A stretch of DNA of 64,000 bases from Bdellovibrio sp. SKB1291214 (lineage in GTDB: Bacteria; Bdellovibrionota; Bdellovibrionia; Bdellovibrionales; Bdellovibrionaceae): the NCBI RefSeq assembly GCF_002209355.2, contig NZ_CP106855.1, positions 2,604,001 to 2,668,000 on the forward strand, read 5' to 3'. The notes beneath the pieces are model-generated. The model was not told where the DNA came from. It saw only the letters and a list, made by a program, of their open reading frames with translations, and did no database searches. Each line of letters begins with the position of its first letter. Position 1 is the stretch's first letter. Shown here piece after piece: positions 1-7,164 of the stretch. The position numbers and the translations under genes were made by a program.

Positions 1-59
1 GCATCCAAGATTTTTTCAATGCCTAGATAGTCGTGATAGTGAACTGAAGGGTATTTCAT
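1..59 (-). CDS. kynA: tryptophan 2,3-dioxygenase, N-terminal fragment (cut by window edge)
   Basis: Only the first 19 codons are inside the window, reading MKYPSVHYHDYLGIEKILD. The YPSVHYHDYL...KILD pattern is the characteristic start of haem-dependent tryptophan 2,3-dioxygenase, which opens the indole ring of L-tryptophan to N-formylkynurenine. The ATG overlaps the TGA of the upstream aldolase-like gene as ATGA, and an AGGAG ribosome binding site lies inside the end of that gene, so the two are probably translationally coupled. The identification rests on a short stretch, but the motif is distinctive. Confidence 0.8.
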   Translation of the reverse strand, partial: MKYPSVHYHDYLGIEKILD

Positions 60-1081
60 CGTGAAAGCTCCTTAATAGCTAAAGCAAAATTTTGAATGTC
101 AGCACTTTGAGTATCCCAGGAGGTCATCCAGCGGCACTCAAAAGTATTTTCATCCCAGACATAAAAGAAAAACTTTTCGCGCAAGGGTTTCACCCATGCC
201 GAGGGAATTGTCGCAAACACCGCGTTGCTTGCGGGTTTAGTACGAACTTTCACGCCGGGAATGTCGTGCACGGCTTCGTATAGCTCCCGAGCGCGCTCCA
301 ACGAATTTCGAGCGATGTCTTTCCAGAGGTCGTTCTTAAAATATTCGATAAACTGGCAGGCGATAAAGCGGGATTTTGAAGGAAGTTGGCTGCTTTGTTT
401 ACGCACATATTTAAAATCATGAGCCAATGCCTTATTCGTAAAGATCACGGCTTCGCCCATCATCAGGCCGTTCTTAGTTCCTCCGAAGCTAACAACATCT
501 ACACCCAAATCCGTGGTGATTTCTGAAAAATCTTTTTGCAACGAAACAGCAGCATTGGCTAAGCGAGCCCCATCGATATGCACGTAAAGCTTTCGGTCGC
601 GAGCCCAGCCAATTAATGCTCGTAGCTCATCTAGCGAATAAACTGTTCCAAGCTCTGTGGGTTGGGTGATGCTAAGAACGGCCGCCTGCGAGAAATGCTG
701 ATCACCGCGACGGATGAACTGTTTTTCCAAGGCTTCGACAGACATCTTTCCATCAACCGAAGGGACGGTTTGAAGTTTAAAGCCGCCCATTTGCTCGGGG
801 GCTCCGCACTCGTCCAGATTGATGTGGGCCACATCCGCGCACAACACACTTTGCCAAGGGCGAGTGATCGCACGCAAAGCTGTGACGTTGGCAGCAGTGC
901 CATTAAAGACAAAGAAAATTTGTGAAGATTCACCGAAGTGCTTGCGAAAGGCGCGCACAGCTTCTTCGGTCCACTCGTCCGTTCCATATGAAGGCGCATG
1001 ATCCACATTAGCGCGAGCCAATGATTCTAAAATCCTGGGGTGAGTGCCAGCATGATTGTCGCTGCCAAAACCGCGATTCAT
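56..1081 (-). CDS. threonine aldolase-family PLP enzyme (beta-eliminating lyase family)
   Basis: A 341-residue fold-type I PLP enzyme of the threonine aldolase / beta-eliminating lyase family. The canonical reaction is cleavage of L-threonine or allo-threonine to glycine and acetaldehyde. The cofactor-binding Asp is in YVHIDGARL (around residue 170) and the Schiff-base lysine is K203 in FGGTKNG; the N-terminal FGSDNHAGTHP motif is also typical. Length matches the family (about 340). It sits 4 nt after the ureohydrolase gene and shares ATGA with kynA, so it belongs to a coupled operon. In that context a substrate other than threonine, such as a tryptophan-derived amino acid, is possible; the sequence alone does not decide. 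Family call is strong, substrate uncertain. Confidence 0.85.
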   Translation of the reverse strand: MNRGFGSDNHAGTHPRILESLARANVDHAPSYGTDEWTEEAVRAFRKHFGESSQIFFVFNGTAANVTALRAITRPWQSVLCADVAHINLDECGAPEQMGGFKLQTVPSVDGKMSVEALEKQFIRRGDQHFSQAAVLSITQPTELGTVYSLDELRALIGWARDRKLYVHIDGARLANAAVSLQKDFSEITTDLGVDVVSFGGTKNGLMMGEAVIFTNKALAHDFKYVRKQSSQLPSKSRFIACQFIEYFKNDLWKDIARNSLERARELYEAVHDIPGVKVRTKPASNAVFATIPSAWVKPLREKFFFYVWDENTFECRWMTSWDTQSADIQNFALAIKELSR

Positions 1082-1085
1082 AAGG

Positions 1086-2039
1086 TTAACCTTTATTTAA
1101 AAGACCAAAGATAAAATTGTGCGAAATAAGGGCTGCCAGTTTCGACGTGCGTTTGTCAGAGTCTAAGGGCGGGGAAACTTCATAGATTCCCATGCCGCGC
1201 ACATCAAAGTTTTTAATCATCCACTGAAGAGCTTCCAAGAAGTCCTTGGTGAATAATCCTGTCGTCCATGATTGTGAGCAACCCGGAGCTTCGTTGGATG
1301 TAAAGGCGTCGATATCGACGCTTAAAAAGATTTTTTTATTCTCTTTACCGCTTAAGTATTTCTTTAATGAATTCAAAAGACCGTTTTCATTGATTTGATC
1401 CAAAGTGATGATCTCGGCCCCTTTGGATTTTGCCCAAGCGATGTGAGTTTTGCTGTTGCATTGGTTTTGAATTCCCACCTCTGCAAAATCCACGTGATCA
1501 GAAAATTCGGTTAACAGACGATGAAAAGGAGTGCCAGAGTTAAATCCTTTATCGGTAGGACGCACGTCCATATGGGCGTCAAAGTTGATCACCACGGCAC
1601 CGTCCTTGTGATTTTCGACGAAAGCGGCGGAATCACAGTATCCATAGTCGTGACCGCCACCGAAAGAAATCCAGTGCTTGTTTCTTTTCACAAGGTCTGA
1701 AACTAAGGCGCGACCTTTTGCGTGGCGTTCTTCAAGGGGTTTTTCTTTAGACAAGTTTCCAAGATCCAATATCTTGGGAAGTTGTGTGGAAGCCAAGTGG
1801 GGAGTCATCTTGTAAAGATAAGTGCGAATTTCAGGGGGAGCGACTTGCGCTCCAACGCGGCCGCCGTTTAAAGCGATGCCTTCGTCATCAGGATATCCCA
1901 AGATCGCAAAATTAAAATCAAATCCTTCAAGGGAAGGTTCGTCCTTAGGCCATAGCTGTACGCATTCACCCAGGCGAGGATCCTCTTTGTCATTTTTTGT
2001 GAAAAGAAGATGCTTGTCTGTGGGATGTAGCCAACTCAT
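1086..2039 (-). CDS. arginase/agmatinase/formimidoylglutamase-family ureohydrolase
   Basis: A 317-residue binuclear manganese ureohydrolase. Metal ligands are visible in the usual order: H130 in GGGHD, D154/H156/D158 in FDAHMD and D242/D244 in SVDIDAF. The N-terminal GYPDDEGIALNGGRVGA motif is most like formimidoylglutamase (HutG) and related enzymes, which hydrolyse a C-N bond of an amidino-type substrate. Start ATG at 2039 overlaps the stop of the preceding secreted-protein gene as TAATG, and the next gene follows after 4 nt. No histidine utilisation genes are nearby; instead the operon contains tryptophan dioxygenase, so a role in amino-acid catabolism is inferred but the exact substrate is open. 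Confidence 0.8.
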   Translation of the reverse strand: MSWLHPTDKHLLFTKNDKEDPRLGECVQLWPKDEPSLEGFDFNFAILGYPDDEGIALNGGRVGAQVAPPEIRTYLYKMTPHLASTQLPKILDLGNLSKEKPLEERHAKGRALVSDLVKRNKHWISFGGGHDYGYCDSAAFVENHKDGAVVINFDAHMDVRPTDKGFNSGTPFHRLLTEFSDHVDFAEVGIQNQCNSKTHIAWAKSKGAEIITLDQINENGLLNSLKKYLSGKENKKIFLSVDIDAFTSNEAPGCSQSWTTGLFTKDFLEALQWMIKNFDVRGMGIYEVSPPLDSDKRTSKLAALISHNFIFGLLNKG

Positions 2040-2635
2040 TAATTTTGTCCGGGTTGTTGCATTCTATAAAGGAGCAATGTTTTCGTCAGTTCACCGGTGT
2101 CTGAGTTATAGATTTTCATAACTGCAGAGCCTCTGTTGAATTGGATTGTTCCAAATGTCGTACTTTTGGAGTCTGACAAGAACAAGACCCACTCCTTACC
2201 AGAGCCAGGAACTAGACTGTAATTATATTCCACAGGATTTGTGGAAACAGAAGCGTAAACTTTGTTACCGTTCGTTACGATGCTTTGAGCCGGGTAGTAC
2301 TTCATGGAGTTGAAGTCTTGAACGTTGATAACGGCTTCACGAGAATACCAATTACCAAGCATACGGCGTAGGCCGACGTACTCGACGCTTTCGATAGCGA
2401 CTGAACATTCGCCTGGATTTTTAATACCTGTAGCAGTGACAACGTCACCCGCAGACAGCTTTACCAACGCACTCAGGGCGCCTTCAGTATTTGAAAGCAC
2501 CAAGTAACGATGGCAAGGATCGTCCGTCGTAAGGTACATGTTTTTGCCCTCGATAGACACTGTGCCAGACACTATTTGCGCAGCAAACGCAACAGCAGAG
2601 GACATAGCTGTGAGGACGAAAAATAAAAATCTCAT
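2039..2635 (-). CDS. secreted hypothetical protein, first gene of the kynA operon
   Basis: A 198-residue protein I do not recognise. I chose the ATG at 2635 because it begins a clear signal peptide (MRFLFFVLTAMSSAVAFAAQ), while the reading frame upstream adds a 24-residue charged stretch unlike a leader. The mature part is beta-rich (repeated VSG/TVS, YLTTDD, YVGLRR segments) with two cysteines, compatible with a small periplasmic or outer-membrane-associated domain. Its TAA overlaps the ATG of the ureohydrolase, so it is probably co-transcribed with the catabolic genes even though its function need not be related. Confidence 0.7.
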   Translation of the reverse strand: MRFLFFVLTAMSSAVAFAAQIVSGTVSIEGKNMYLTTDDPCHRYLVLSNTEGALSALVKLSAGDVVTATGIKNPGECSVAIESVEYVGLRRMLGNWYSREAVINVQDFNSMKYYPAQSIVTNGNKVYASVSTNPVEYNYSLVPGSGKEWVLFLSDSKSTTFGTIQFNRGSAVMKIYNSDTGELTKTLLLYRMQQPGQN

Positions 2636-2763
2636 GGCACCCTTGTTCCATGGGGCAAAACGCCGGTCAATAATAAAAGCACTCCACATATTGACTGATA
2701 TAGTCATGCCTAAGTGGTGAGCAAAACTTGCCCCTCAACCATTAGAATCTTACAATAAATAAA

Positions 2764-3603
2764 ATGTCACAAACAAACGACCTCTATAAGTTAATGTTTC
2801 CTTGGGATGAAGTCTTACCTGCGTCTGCCGAAGTGATAGTTCGCGATGTTGATGTGGTAGGTGTCGGGGCTATCCGCAAGCACCAGCTGCTTAAATTAAA
2901 GGCTGAACGAGAGATTATTCTGCAAACGCATACGGGGTTTATTCCTGCATCCGTACGCGCGATCTATGATGAAGAATTGCAAAGAACTTTGCAGTGGCTG
3001 CAGCCAACTCGTGTGATCGCCTCTAAAGAATTTAATTTTCATGACGAAGTCTTGAAGGCCTTTGTTCGGATTTTTCCAAAAACCCACGAACAACTTGGAG
3101 TCATGAATTCAAAATTGTGCGCAGAGTATTTGAAAGAAATGGAGTGGAGCAGTTGGTTGCTTCAAGATCATTGGAGATATTTTAGTGGATTTATCCGCCA
3201 AAAATTCGCGAGTAAACAAACGATGGTTGAACTAGTCCAGTGGGAGTGGATCCGCGCCTGGCTTGAGATTCAGCCGTTTGAGATGCCTCCAGCGGGGACT
3301 AAACAACTGGTTGTTAATCCGAGTTTGCAGACGTTAAAGCTGTCTCATGATAACGACGTGATTCAACGCACAGAAGGGCTTTATACATTTGTATGCAATC
3401 AAGAATCGGTTAAAATATTAGAGAGGAAAATCGAAATTTGCGAGGCTGCACTTTTAGATTTACTCAATGAAGATCGAGCGTTTTCAGAGGAGCGACTCTT
3501 AGAAATGGCGATGTTAGAAGATATCCAACCGCCGCTTTCAAAAGATGATTGGAGAAAAAAAATTGAAGTTCTGCTCGGCTCTTCGCTGATTTTGAAAACG
3601 TGA
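2764..3603 (+). CDS. hypothetical protein, weakly HvfC/DUF2063-like
   Basis: A 279-residue cytoplasmic protein with no signal peptide or membrane segment. The C-terminal half (a Trp-rich helix around VQWEWIRAWLE, then a beta-rich PSLQTLKLSHD segment, then EICEAALLDLLNEDR) faintly resembles the putative DNA-binding DUF2063/HvfC proteins that accompany MNIO (DUF692) enzymes in peptide modification. No DUF692 partner is present here, so this is only a suggestion. The gene is monocistronic, between a divergent operon and an XRE regulator. Confidence 0.6.
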   Translation: MSQTNDLYKLMFPWDEVLPASAEVIVRDVDVVGVGAIRKHQLLKLKAEREIILQTHTGFIPASVRAIYDEELQRTLQWLQPTRVIASKEFNFHDEVLKAFVRIFPKTHEQLGVMNSKLCAEYLKEMEWSSWLLQDHWRYFSGFIRQKFASKQTMVELVQWEWIRAWLEIQPFEMPPAGTKQLVVNPSLQTLKLSHDNDVIQRTEGLYTFVCNQESVKILERKIEICEAALLDLLNEDRAFSEERLLEMAMLEDIQPPLSKDDWRKKIEVLLGSSLILKT

Positions 3604-3654
3604 TAGTGATTTTTTTTAATCGAGTGCTTGTCTTTATTTTGCGTCACTGGTAGC

Positions 3655-3667
3655 GTCCAAATTGGAC
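3655..3667. promoter_or_regulatory. palindrome upstream of the XRE regulator, candidate autoregulatory operator
   Basis: GTCCAA-A-TTGGAC is a perfect 6+1+6 inverted repeat ending 29 nt before the ATG of the XRE gene. A modest sigma-70-like element (TTGTCT, 17 nt, TAGCGT at about 3628-3656) ends on the palindrome, so a bound repressor would cover the -10 region. XRE-type regulators commonly bind such short palindromes at their own promoters; the assignment is inferred from position only. Confidence 0.35.
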
Positions 3668-3696
3668 ACGGGTACGTATTTGGAGGAATTATTTAA

Positions 3697-3978
3697 ATGG
3701 CTACACAAGAATCGAAATTGGCGGCTTTTCTAAAAGAGTGTCGTTTGAAATCTGGTTTGTCACAAAAAGAAGTTTCAACTGTTCTAGGATATGAGACAGC
3801 ACAATTTGTTTCTAACTGGGAGCGTGGAGTTTCTTCTCCACCAATTTCTATTTTGTGGAAATTGGCGGGCTTGTATAAAGTTTCAGCGCAAAAATTATTT
3901 GATGTTGTGTTGGAAGAAGAGCTTCGTTTGACGGCGATCAATTTGAAAGCACGTTTCAAGCAAGCAAAAAGCAGCTAG
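3697..3978 (+). CDS. XRE-family helix-turn-helix transcriptional regulator
   Basis: A 93-residue protein that is almost entirely one Cro/C1-type helix-turn-helix (residues about 8-65): the helix pair in SGLSQKEVSTVLGYETAQFVSNWERG and the following PPISILWKLAGLYKV helix are typical. A good ribosome binding site (GGAGGA) lies upstream of the ATG. The basic 25-residue tail has no recognisable effector domain. It is single-gene, followed by a strong bidirectional terminator, and has a palindrome at its promoter that may be its own operator. Targets are unknown. Confidence 0.9.
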   Translation: MATQESKLAAFLKECRLKSGLSQKEVSTVLGYETAQFVSNWERGVSSPPISILWKLAGLYKVSAQKLFDVVLEEELRLTAINLKARFKQAKSS

Positions 3979-4014
3979 TATTTCTAGCAGCAAAAATCTG
4001 GAAACTCTGGAAAT

Positions 4015-4046
4015 AAAAAAGAGCAGCTCAAGGGCTGCTCTTTTTT
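4015..4046. terminator. bidirectional rho-independent terminator between the XRE gene and slyX
   Basis: GAGCAGC-TCAAGG-GCTGCTC forms a perfect 7-bp stem flanked by A6 on the left and T6 on the right, so it works in both directions for the converging XRE and slyX transcripts. Confidence 0.9.
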
Positions 4047-4053
4047 ATTTGTT

Positions 4054-4257
4054 TTAATAGTGCGGAGGTTTTTCGTTGCCGCGAATTTCCGAGCCCTCGT
4101 CGCTTAAGGCTTCCTGCAGACGTCTTGTCAGACCGCTTAGCAGGGTTTCCAATTTGTCGATCGTCTTTTGTTGTTCGTAAATCACTTGGTGAAGTTCTTC
4201 GATAACGTGATCTTGATGCGCAACTTTGATTTCTAAATTCGTTAAACGTTCATCCAC
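4054..4257 (-). CDS. slyX: SlyX family protein
   Basis: A 67-residue protein with an N-terminal coiled coil (heptad pattern through residues 1-50: LTNLEIKVAHQDHVIEELHQVI) and the diagnostic C-terminal PPHY motif of SlyX. The family is widespread but of unknown molecular function. It starts 10 nt after the ClC gene on the same strand and is probably its downstream operon partner. Length is normal for the family. Confidence 0.85.
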   Translation of the reverse strand: MDERLTNLEIKVAHQDHVIEELHQVIYEQQKTIDKLETLLSGLTRRLQEALSDEGSEIRGNEKPPHY

Positions 4258-4267
4258 AAAAGCCTAC

Positions 4268-5602
4268 CTACTCAACCGTGTTCTTTGCATTTTTGCCGTG
4301 AAAGAAGTCCTCTTTCACCAAGTCATAGAATGAGTGATGACTTATCATATGAGATACGCCGGCGGCAACTGCTGCACTTAACATCATAGGAAACAAGGAG
4401 GAGTGACGATCTGTCATCTCAAATATAAGGATAAAGGCCGTAAAAGGGGTCTTCATGAAGCCTGTAAGAAATCCAATCATCCCGCACAAAATCAGTAGAT
4501 GGTGGTTATGTGTCCAGACCAATTCAGAAAACAACGAGCCCACGGTGGCTCCAATAGCAAGGGTGGGAGCAAACAGTCCACCAGCAACTCCGGCGATGGA
4601 CATCAACACGGGTCCCACGATGCGAACCAAGATATCGGAAGCCGAGGCCCAGTCGTCCTTGAATAATAGATTCGTGATGATTGTTTTACCGCCGCCGACG
4701 CCGTGTTCATTCCAGAAATAAATGCTGATCCAAAACAACACGCCGCAAACGACATTCACGGCGACAAGTTTTTTGATGGTGGTTAGTTTTTTGCGCTCTT
4801 GAGGGATTCGATAAAGCAGCTTACCTAAGAGGGCTCCTAAAATTCCAGTCAGTGCGGCTAAGGTCACGATCCAAAAATAGCTTTGTATCCCCAGGGACTG
4901 AATGGTGGGAAAGCCAAAGTACAAGTATCCACCCATGACTGTTTGGACAATCAGACCGGTCACCATCACTGACCAAAGAACATAGGTTTTAAAGTTGTTG
5001 AAATAGTCTTTGCTGAGTTCCTCAAGCGCGTAAACGATGCCACCCAATGGCGTGTTAAATGCTGCCGCTAATCCTGAGGCGCCACCGGCAAGAATAAATG
5101 AGCGGGTGGAGGCTTGTTCAATCCATCGCGTGGATTTTTCCCCGATCCGATAAAAAATTCCCGAAGCGATTTGCAGTGTGGGTCCTTCTTGCCCTACGGC
5201 TCCTCCACCTAAAACACAAACGATGGATGCAAATATTTTTACCAAGATCACGCGAATGCCAATCAGAGAGCGAATCAATCTGCTGTCGCTGGAAGGATCA
5301 AGTTCATTTGCGATGAGCATTTGCGGAATACCACTGCCGCTGGCGTGGGCTGCCAAACGGTGGGGGATGTACCAGCTTAAAAATATTGTCGTTAAAGTGA
5401 CGAGCAAGGAAATCGACCAATGAGTGTTATGCAGTATGTGCAAAGACAATTCTTCGGTCGCGAAAAAAATCTTAGTGTAGAGGATGGACGTAACAGCCGC
5501 CACAAAGCTTGCAATAAGAAAAGGGACCACTCGCAGGGATTCCTTGTATTCAAGGCGCTCGATCAATTTGTGCAGTTTGTACTGAATGGCTGATTTAGGC
5601 AT
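4268..5602 (-). CDS. clcA: ClC-type chloride/proton antiporter
   Basis: A 444-residue ClC-family inner-membrane protein of prokaryotic length, lacking the CBS domains of longer members. Signature segments are GSGIP (residues 89-93), GQEGP (137-141, gating glutamate E139) and GGLFAPTLAIGA. EE at 194-195 in YALEELSKD aligns with the internal 'proton glutamate' of E. coli ClcA, arguing for an H+/Cl- antiporter rather than a channel. The family supports acid resistance or anion balance. No Shine-Dalgarno is evident before the ATG, but a hairpin ends 14 nt upstream of it. slyX follows directly. Confidence 0.9.
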   Translation of the reverse strand: MPKSAIQYKLHKLIERLEYKESLRVVPFLIASFVAAVTSILYTKIFFATEELSLHILHNTHWSISLLVTLTTIFLSWYIPHRLAAHASGSGIPQMLIANELDPSSDSRLIRSLIGIRVILVKIFASIVCVLGGGAVGQEGPTLQIASGIFYRIGEKSTRWIEQASTRSFILAGGASGLAAAFNTPLGGIVYALEELSKDYFNNFKTYVLWSVMVTGLIVQTVMGGYLYFGFPTIQSLGIQSYFWIVTLAALTGILGALLGKLLYRIPQERKKLTTIKKLVAVNVVCGVLFWISIYFWNEHGVGGGKTIITNLLFKDDWASASDILVRIVGPVLMSIAGVAGGLFAPTLAIGATVGSLFSELVWTHNHHLLILCGMIGFLTGFMKTPFTAFILIFEMTDRHSSLFPMMLSAAVAAGVSHMISHHSFYDLVKEDFFHGKNAKNTVE

Positions 5603-5615
5603 ATATCAGCAATAC

Positions 5616-5636
5616 TCCCATCAAGAGATGATGGGA
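5616..5636 (-). other. hairpin just upstream of the ClC antiporter start
   Basis: TCCCATCA-AGAGA-TGATGGGA is a perfect 8-bp stem with a 5-nt loop, lying between the HD-GYP stop and the ClC start codon. There is no T-tract on the minus strand, so it is a weak terminator at best. It could be a 5' UTR element of clcA, which lacks a clear ribosome binding site. Confidence 0.4.
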
Positions 5637-5668
5637 ATTATTATTTGCCGATGTGACAGGATGTCAGT

Positions 5669-6595
5669 TTAGATGCCCTTCATGATGTCGCTGAGAAGCT
5701 GAATATGCTGCAGAGGATGTTGCCCCACGCGCTCTAGCATCAGTTTCTTAGCTGCTTCACTTTTCGGCACACCTTCAAAAGTGATCAAGCGATCAATGGC
5801 GTTGGCTGAACATACGATGGTTGCCAAAGGATCGGTGTCTTTTTCACGCAGACCCAAGGGGCCCGAGCCATCAATAAGTTCTTCATGTTGGGCGATGATG
5901 TTGATAACCGTTTGATCAAAGTGCTGTTTGTCGCGAACTTTGGCTGCGCCCTCGGAGGGATGTTTCCACCATAAAAGCTTATCCGCTGGATTCATGTCGG
6001 CCACTTTTTGATTCACGTTCATTCCCGATAAAAAGTGCCCGTAATCATGTAAAAGGGCCCCCAACGTCAAGAGTTGAGTTTTCTTAATGTCGTTGATTCC
6101 AAGTTTTTGCGCCAGGGCGATGGCAAGGGTGGATACCGTCACTCCATGATGGGCTAAGTTTTTATCGGTGTTTTCCATATGCATAATGGAAGACACCGAT
6201 TGCGCATTAGACATTACGAAACTGACGTATTTGCCTGCAGCATCTTTTGCGTAGTCATAGTTTTCTTTGCTTTCTGGATTTTCAAAGACTTCTTCGCAGT
6301 TTGATTGTTGCGCGCCTTGGATGACTTCCACACGGGTTTGCAGATCTTTTCCAGAAGCATTGTCGTATGCCATCTCAAGATTGCGATCCAAATAACCACG
6401 ATAGAGTTGTTCCTCTGTGGTCAAAATGTACATCTTGCGAAGTTGCTTTTCCTTCAAGCGCTTCAAGCGATCACCTTCAAAACTATCGCCACGACGTAGG
6501 TATAGGATCATCTTGTCGTTAATTTTGATATAGGCGTTGAAATCAATTTTTTGGTCTCCGCGAAGTGTACTCACGCGGACTGAGACATAATCCAT
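5669..6595 (-). CDS. unconventional HD-GYP domain protein (Bd1817-like)
   Basis: A 308-residue protein counted from the ATG at 6595 (GGAAG upstream; a TTG nine bases earlier is the alternative). Residues about 1-115 form an alpha/beta N-terminal domain; the rest is an HD-GYP phosphodiesterase fold with H150, H183-D184 (LLHDYGH), H212 in HPSEGA and H237 in QHEELIDGSGPLG. The GYP tyrosine is absent (SGP at 244-246) and the usual HDIGK is HDYGH. Length and these departures match my memory of Bd1817, a structurally solved B. bacteriovorus HD-GYP protein with a metal centre. Cyclic-di-GMP hydrolysis or binding is likely but not assured. It is divergent from an HPt-like gene. Confidence 0.85.
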   Translation of the reverse strand: MDYVSVRVSTLRGDQKIDFNAYIKINDKMILYLRRGDSFEGDRLKRLKEKQLRKMYILTTEEQLYRGYLDRNLEMAYDNASGKDLQTRVEVIQGAQQSNCEEVFENPESKENYDYAKDAAGKYVSFVMSNAQSVSSIMHMENTDKNLAHHGVTVSTLAIALAQKLGINDIKKTQLLTLGALLHDYGHFLSGMNVNQKVADMNPADKLLWWKHPSEGAAKVRDKQHFDQTVINIIAQHEELIDGSGPLGLREKDTDPLATIVCSANAIDRLITFEGVPKSEAAKKLMLERVGQHPLQHIQLLSDIMKGI

Positions 6596-6630
6596 TGCTT
6601 CCAAACCTTCCGATTGCTATCGTTTAGTGA

Positions 6631-7164
6631 ATGTCTATTGATAAAGAAATTGTAAAAGATTTTGTGAGCGAGTCAAAGACCTTGATTGAAGATATGATAG
6701 ATCTTCTCGAAGGTATAGAAGGCGATTTCTCTCAAGTGCAAAAACTTGCCGATTATGGAAATGGTGTAGATCGCATTATGGGGGGAGCAAAGAGCTTAGC
6801 TATGTCAGCCCCCCAAGATCATGCAGTTCACTTGATTTCTGACTATACAGCCCTATGCAAAGCAGTCGGATATAAGGCGTCACAAATCAAAGACAACGAA
6901 AATTTGTTTGATGTGTGTGTCGCCACTTTGCTGGATGGTTCCGAGACTCTCGACATACTTTTAGATCGCATTGATGAGCCGTTGTCGGCTTTAAAAGCCA
7001 GCATTCCTCAGGCGTTCATTGATCGCCTGCGTTGGGTGTCCGGCAAATTCTCTGATGACGTGGCTGCGAGTGTGGGAACAGGAAAAGCGGCACAAGAGGA
7101 TCCGGGCAAACAAAAACTTAAACAGAACGAAATCGACGATCTGTTGCGTAAGTTAGGATTGTAG
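6631..7164 (+). CDS. HPt-like signalling protein with CheZ/FliM-like C-terminal CheY-binding motif
   Basis: A 177-residue cytoplasmic helical protein. Residues about 5-125 resemble a histidine phosphotransfer bundle: VDRIMGGAKSLAM matches the HPt core H-x-L-K-G-x-A, but the phosphorylatable His is Asp (D47) and the Lys is Met. The last 15 residues, LKQNEIDDLLRKLGL, look like the C-terminal CheY-docking peptide of CheZ (DDLLDSLGF) and the N-terminal EIDALL motif of FliM. It is divergent from the HD-GYP gene at 5669-6595 and overlaps queG by 12 nt at the 3' end. It could be a CheY-binding adaptor or phosphatase; that function is inference from motif resemblance. Confidence 0.7.
   Translation: MSIDKEIVKDFVSESKTLIEDMIDLLEGIEGDFSQVQKLADYGNGVDRIMGGAKSLAMSAPQDHAVHLISDYTALCKAVGYKASQIKDNENLFDVCVATLLDGSETLDILLDRIDEPLSALKASIPQAFIDRLRWVSGKFSDDVAASVGTGKAAQEDPGKQKLKQNEIDDLLRKLGL

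Noticed and set aside
2764-3603. Full MNIO/DUF2063 peptide-modification system
   Set aside because: Only a faint DUF2063-like C-terminus is seen; no DUF692 enzyme or precursor peptide is adjacent, so a RiPP-like system is not supported.
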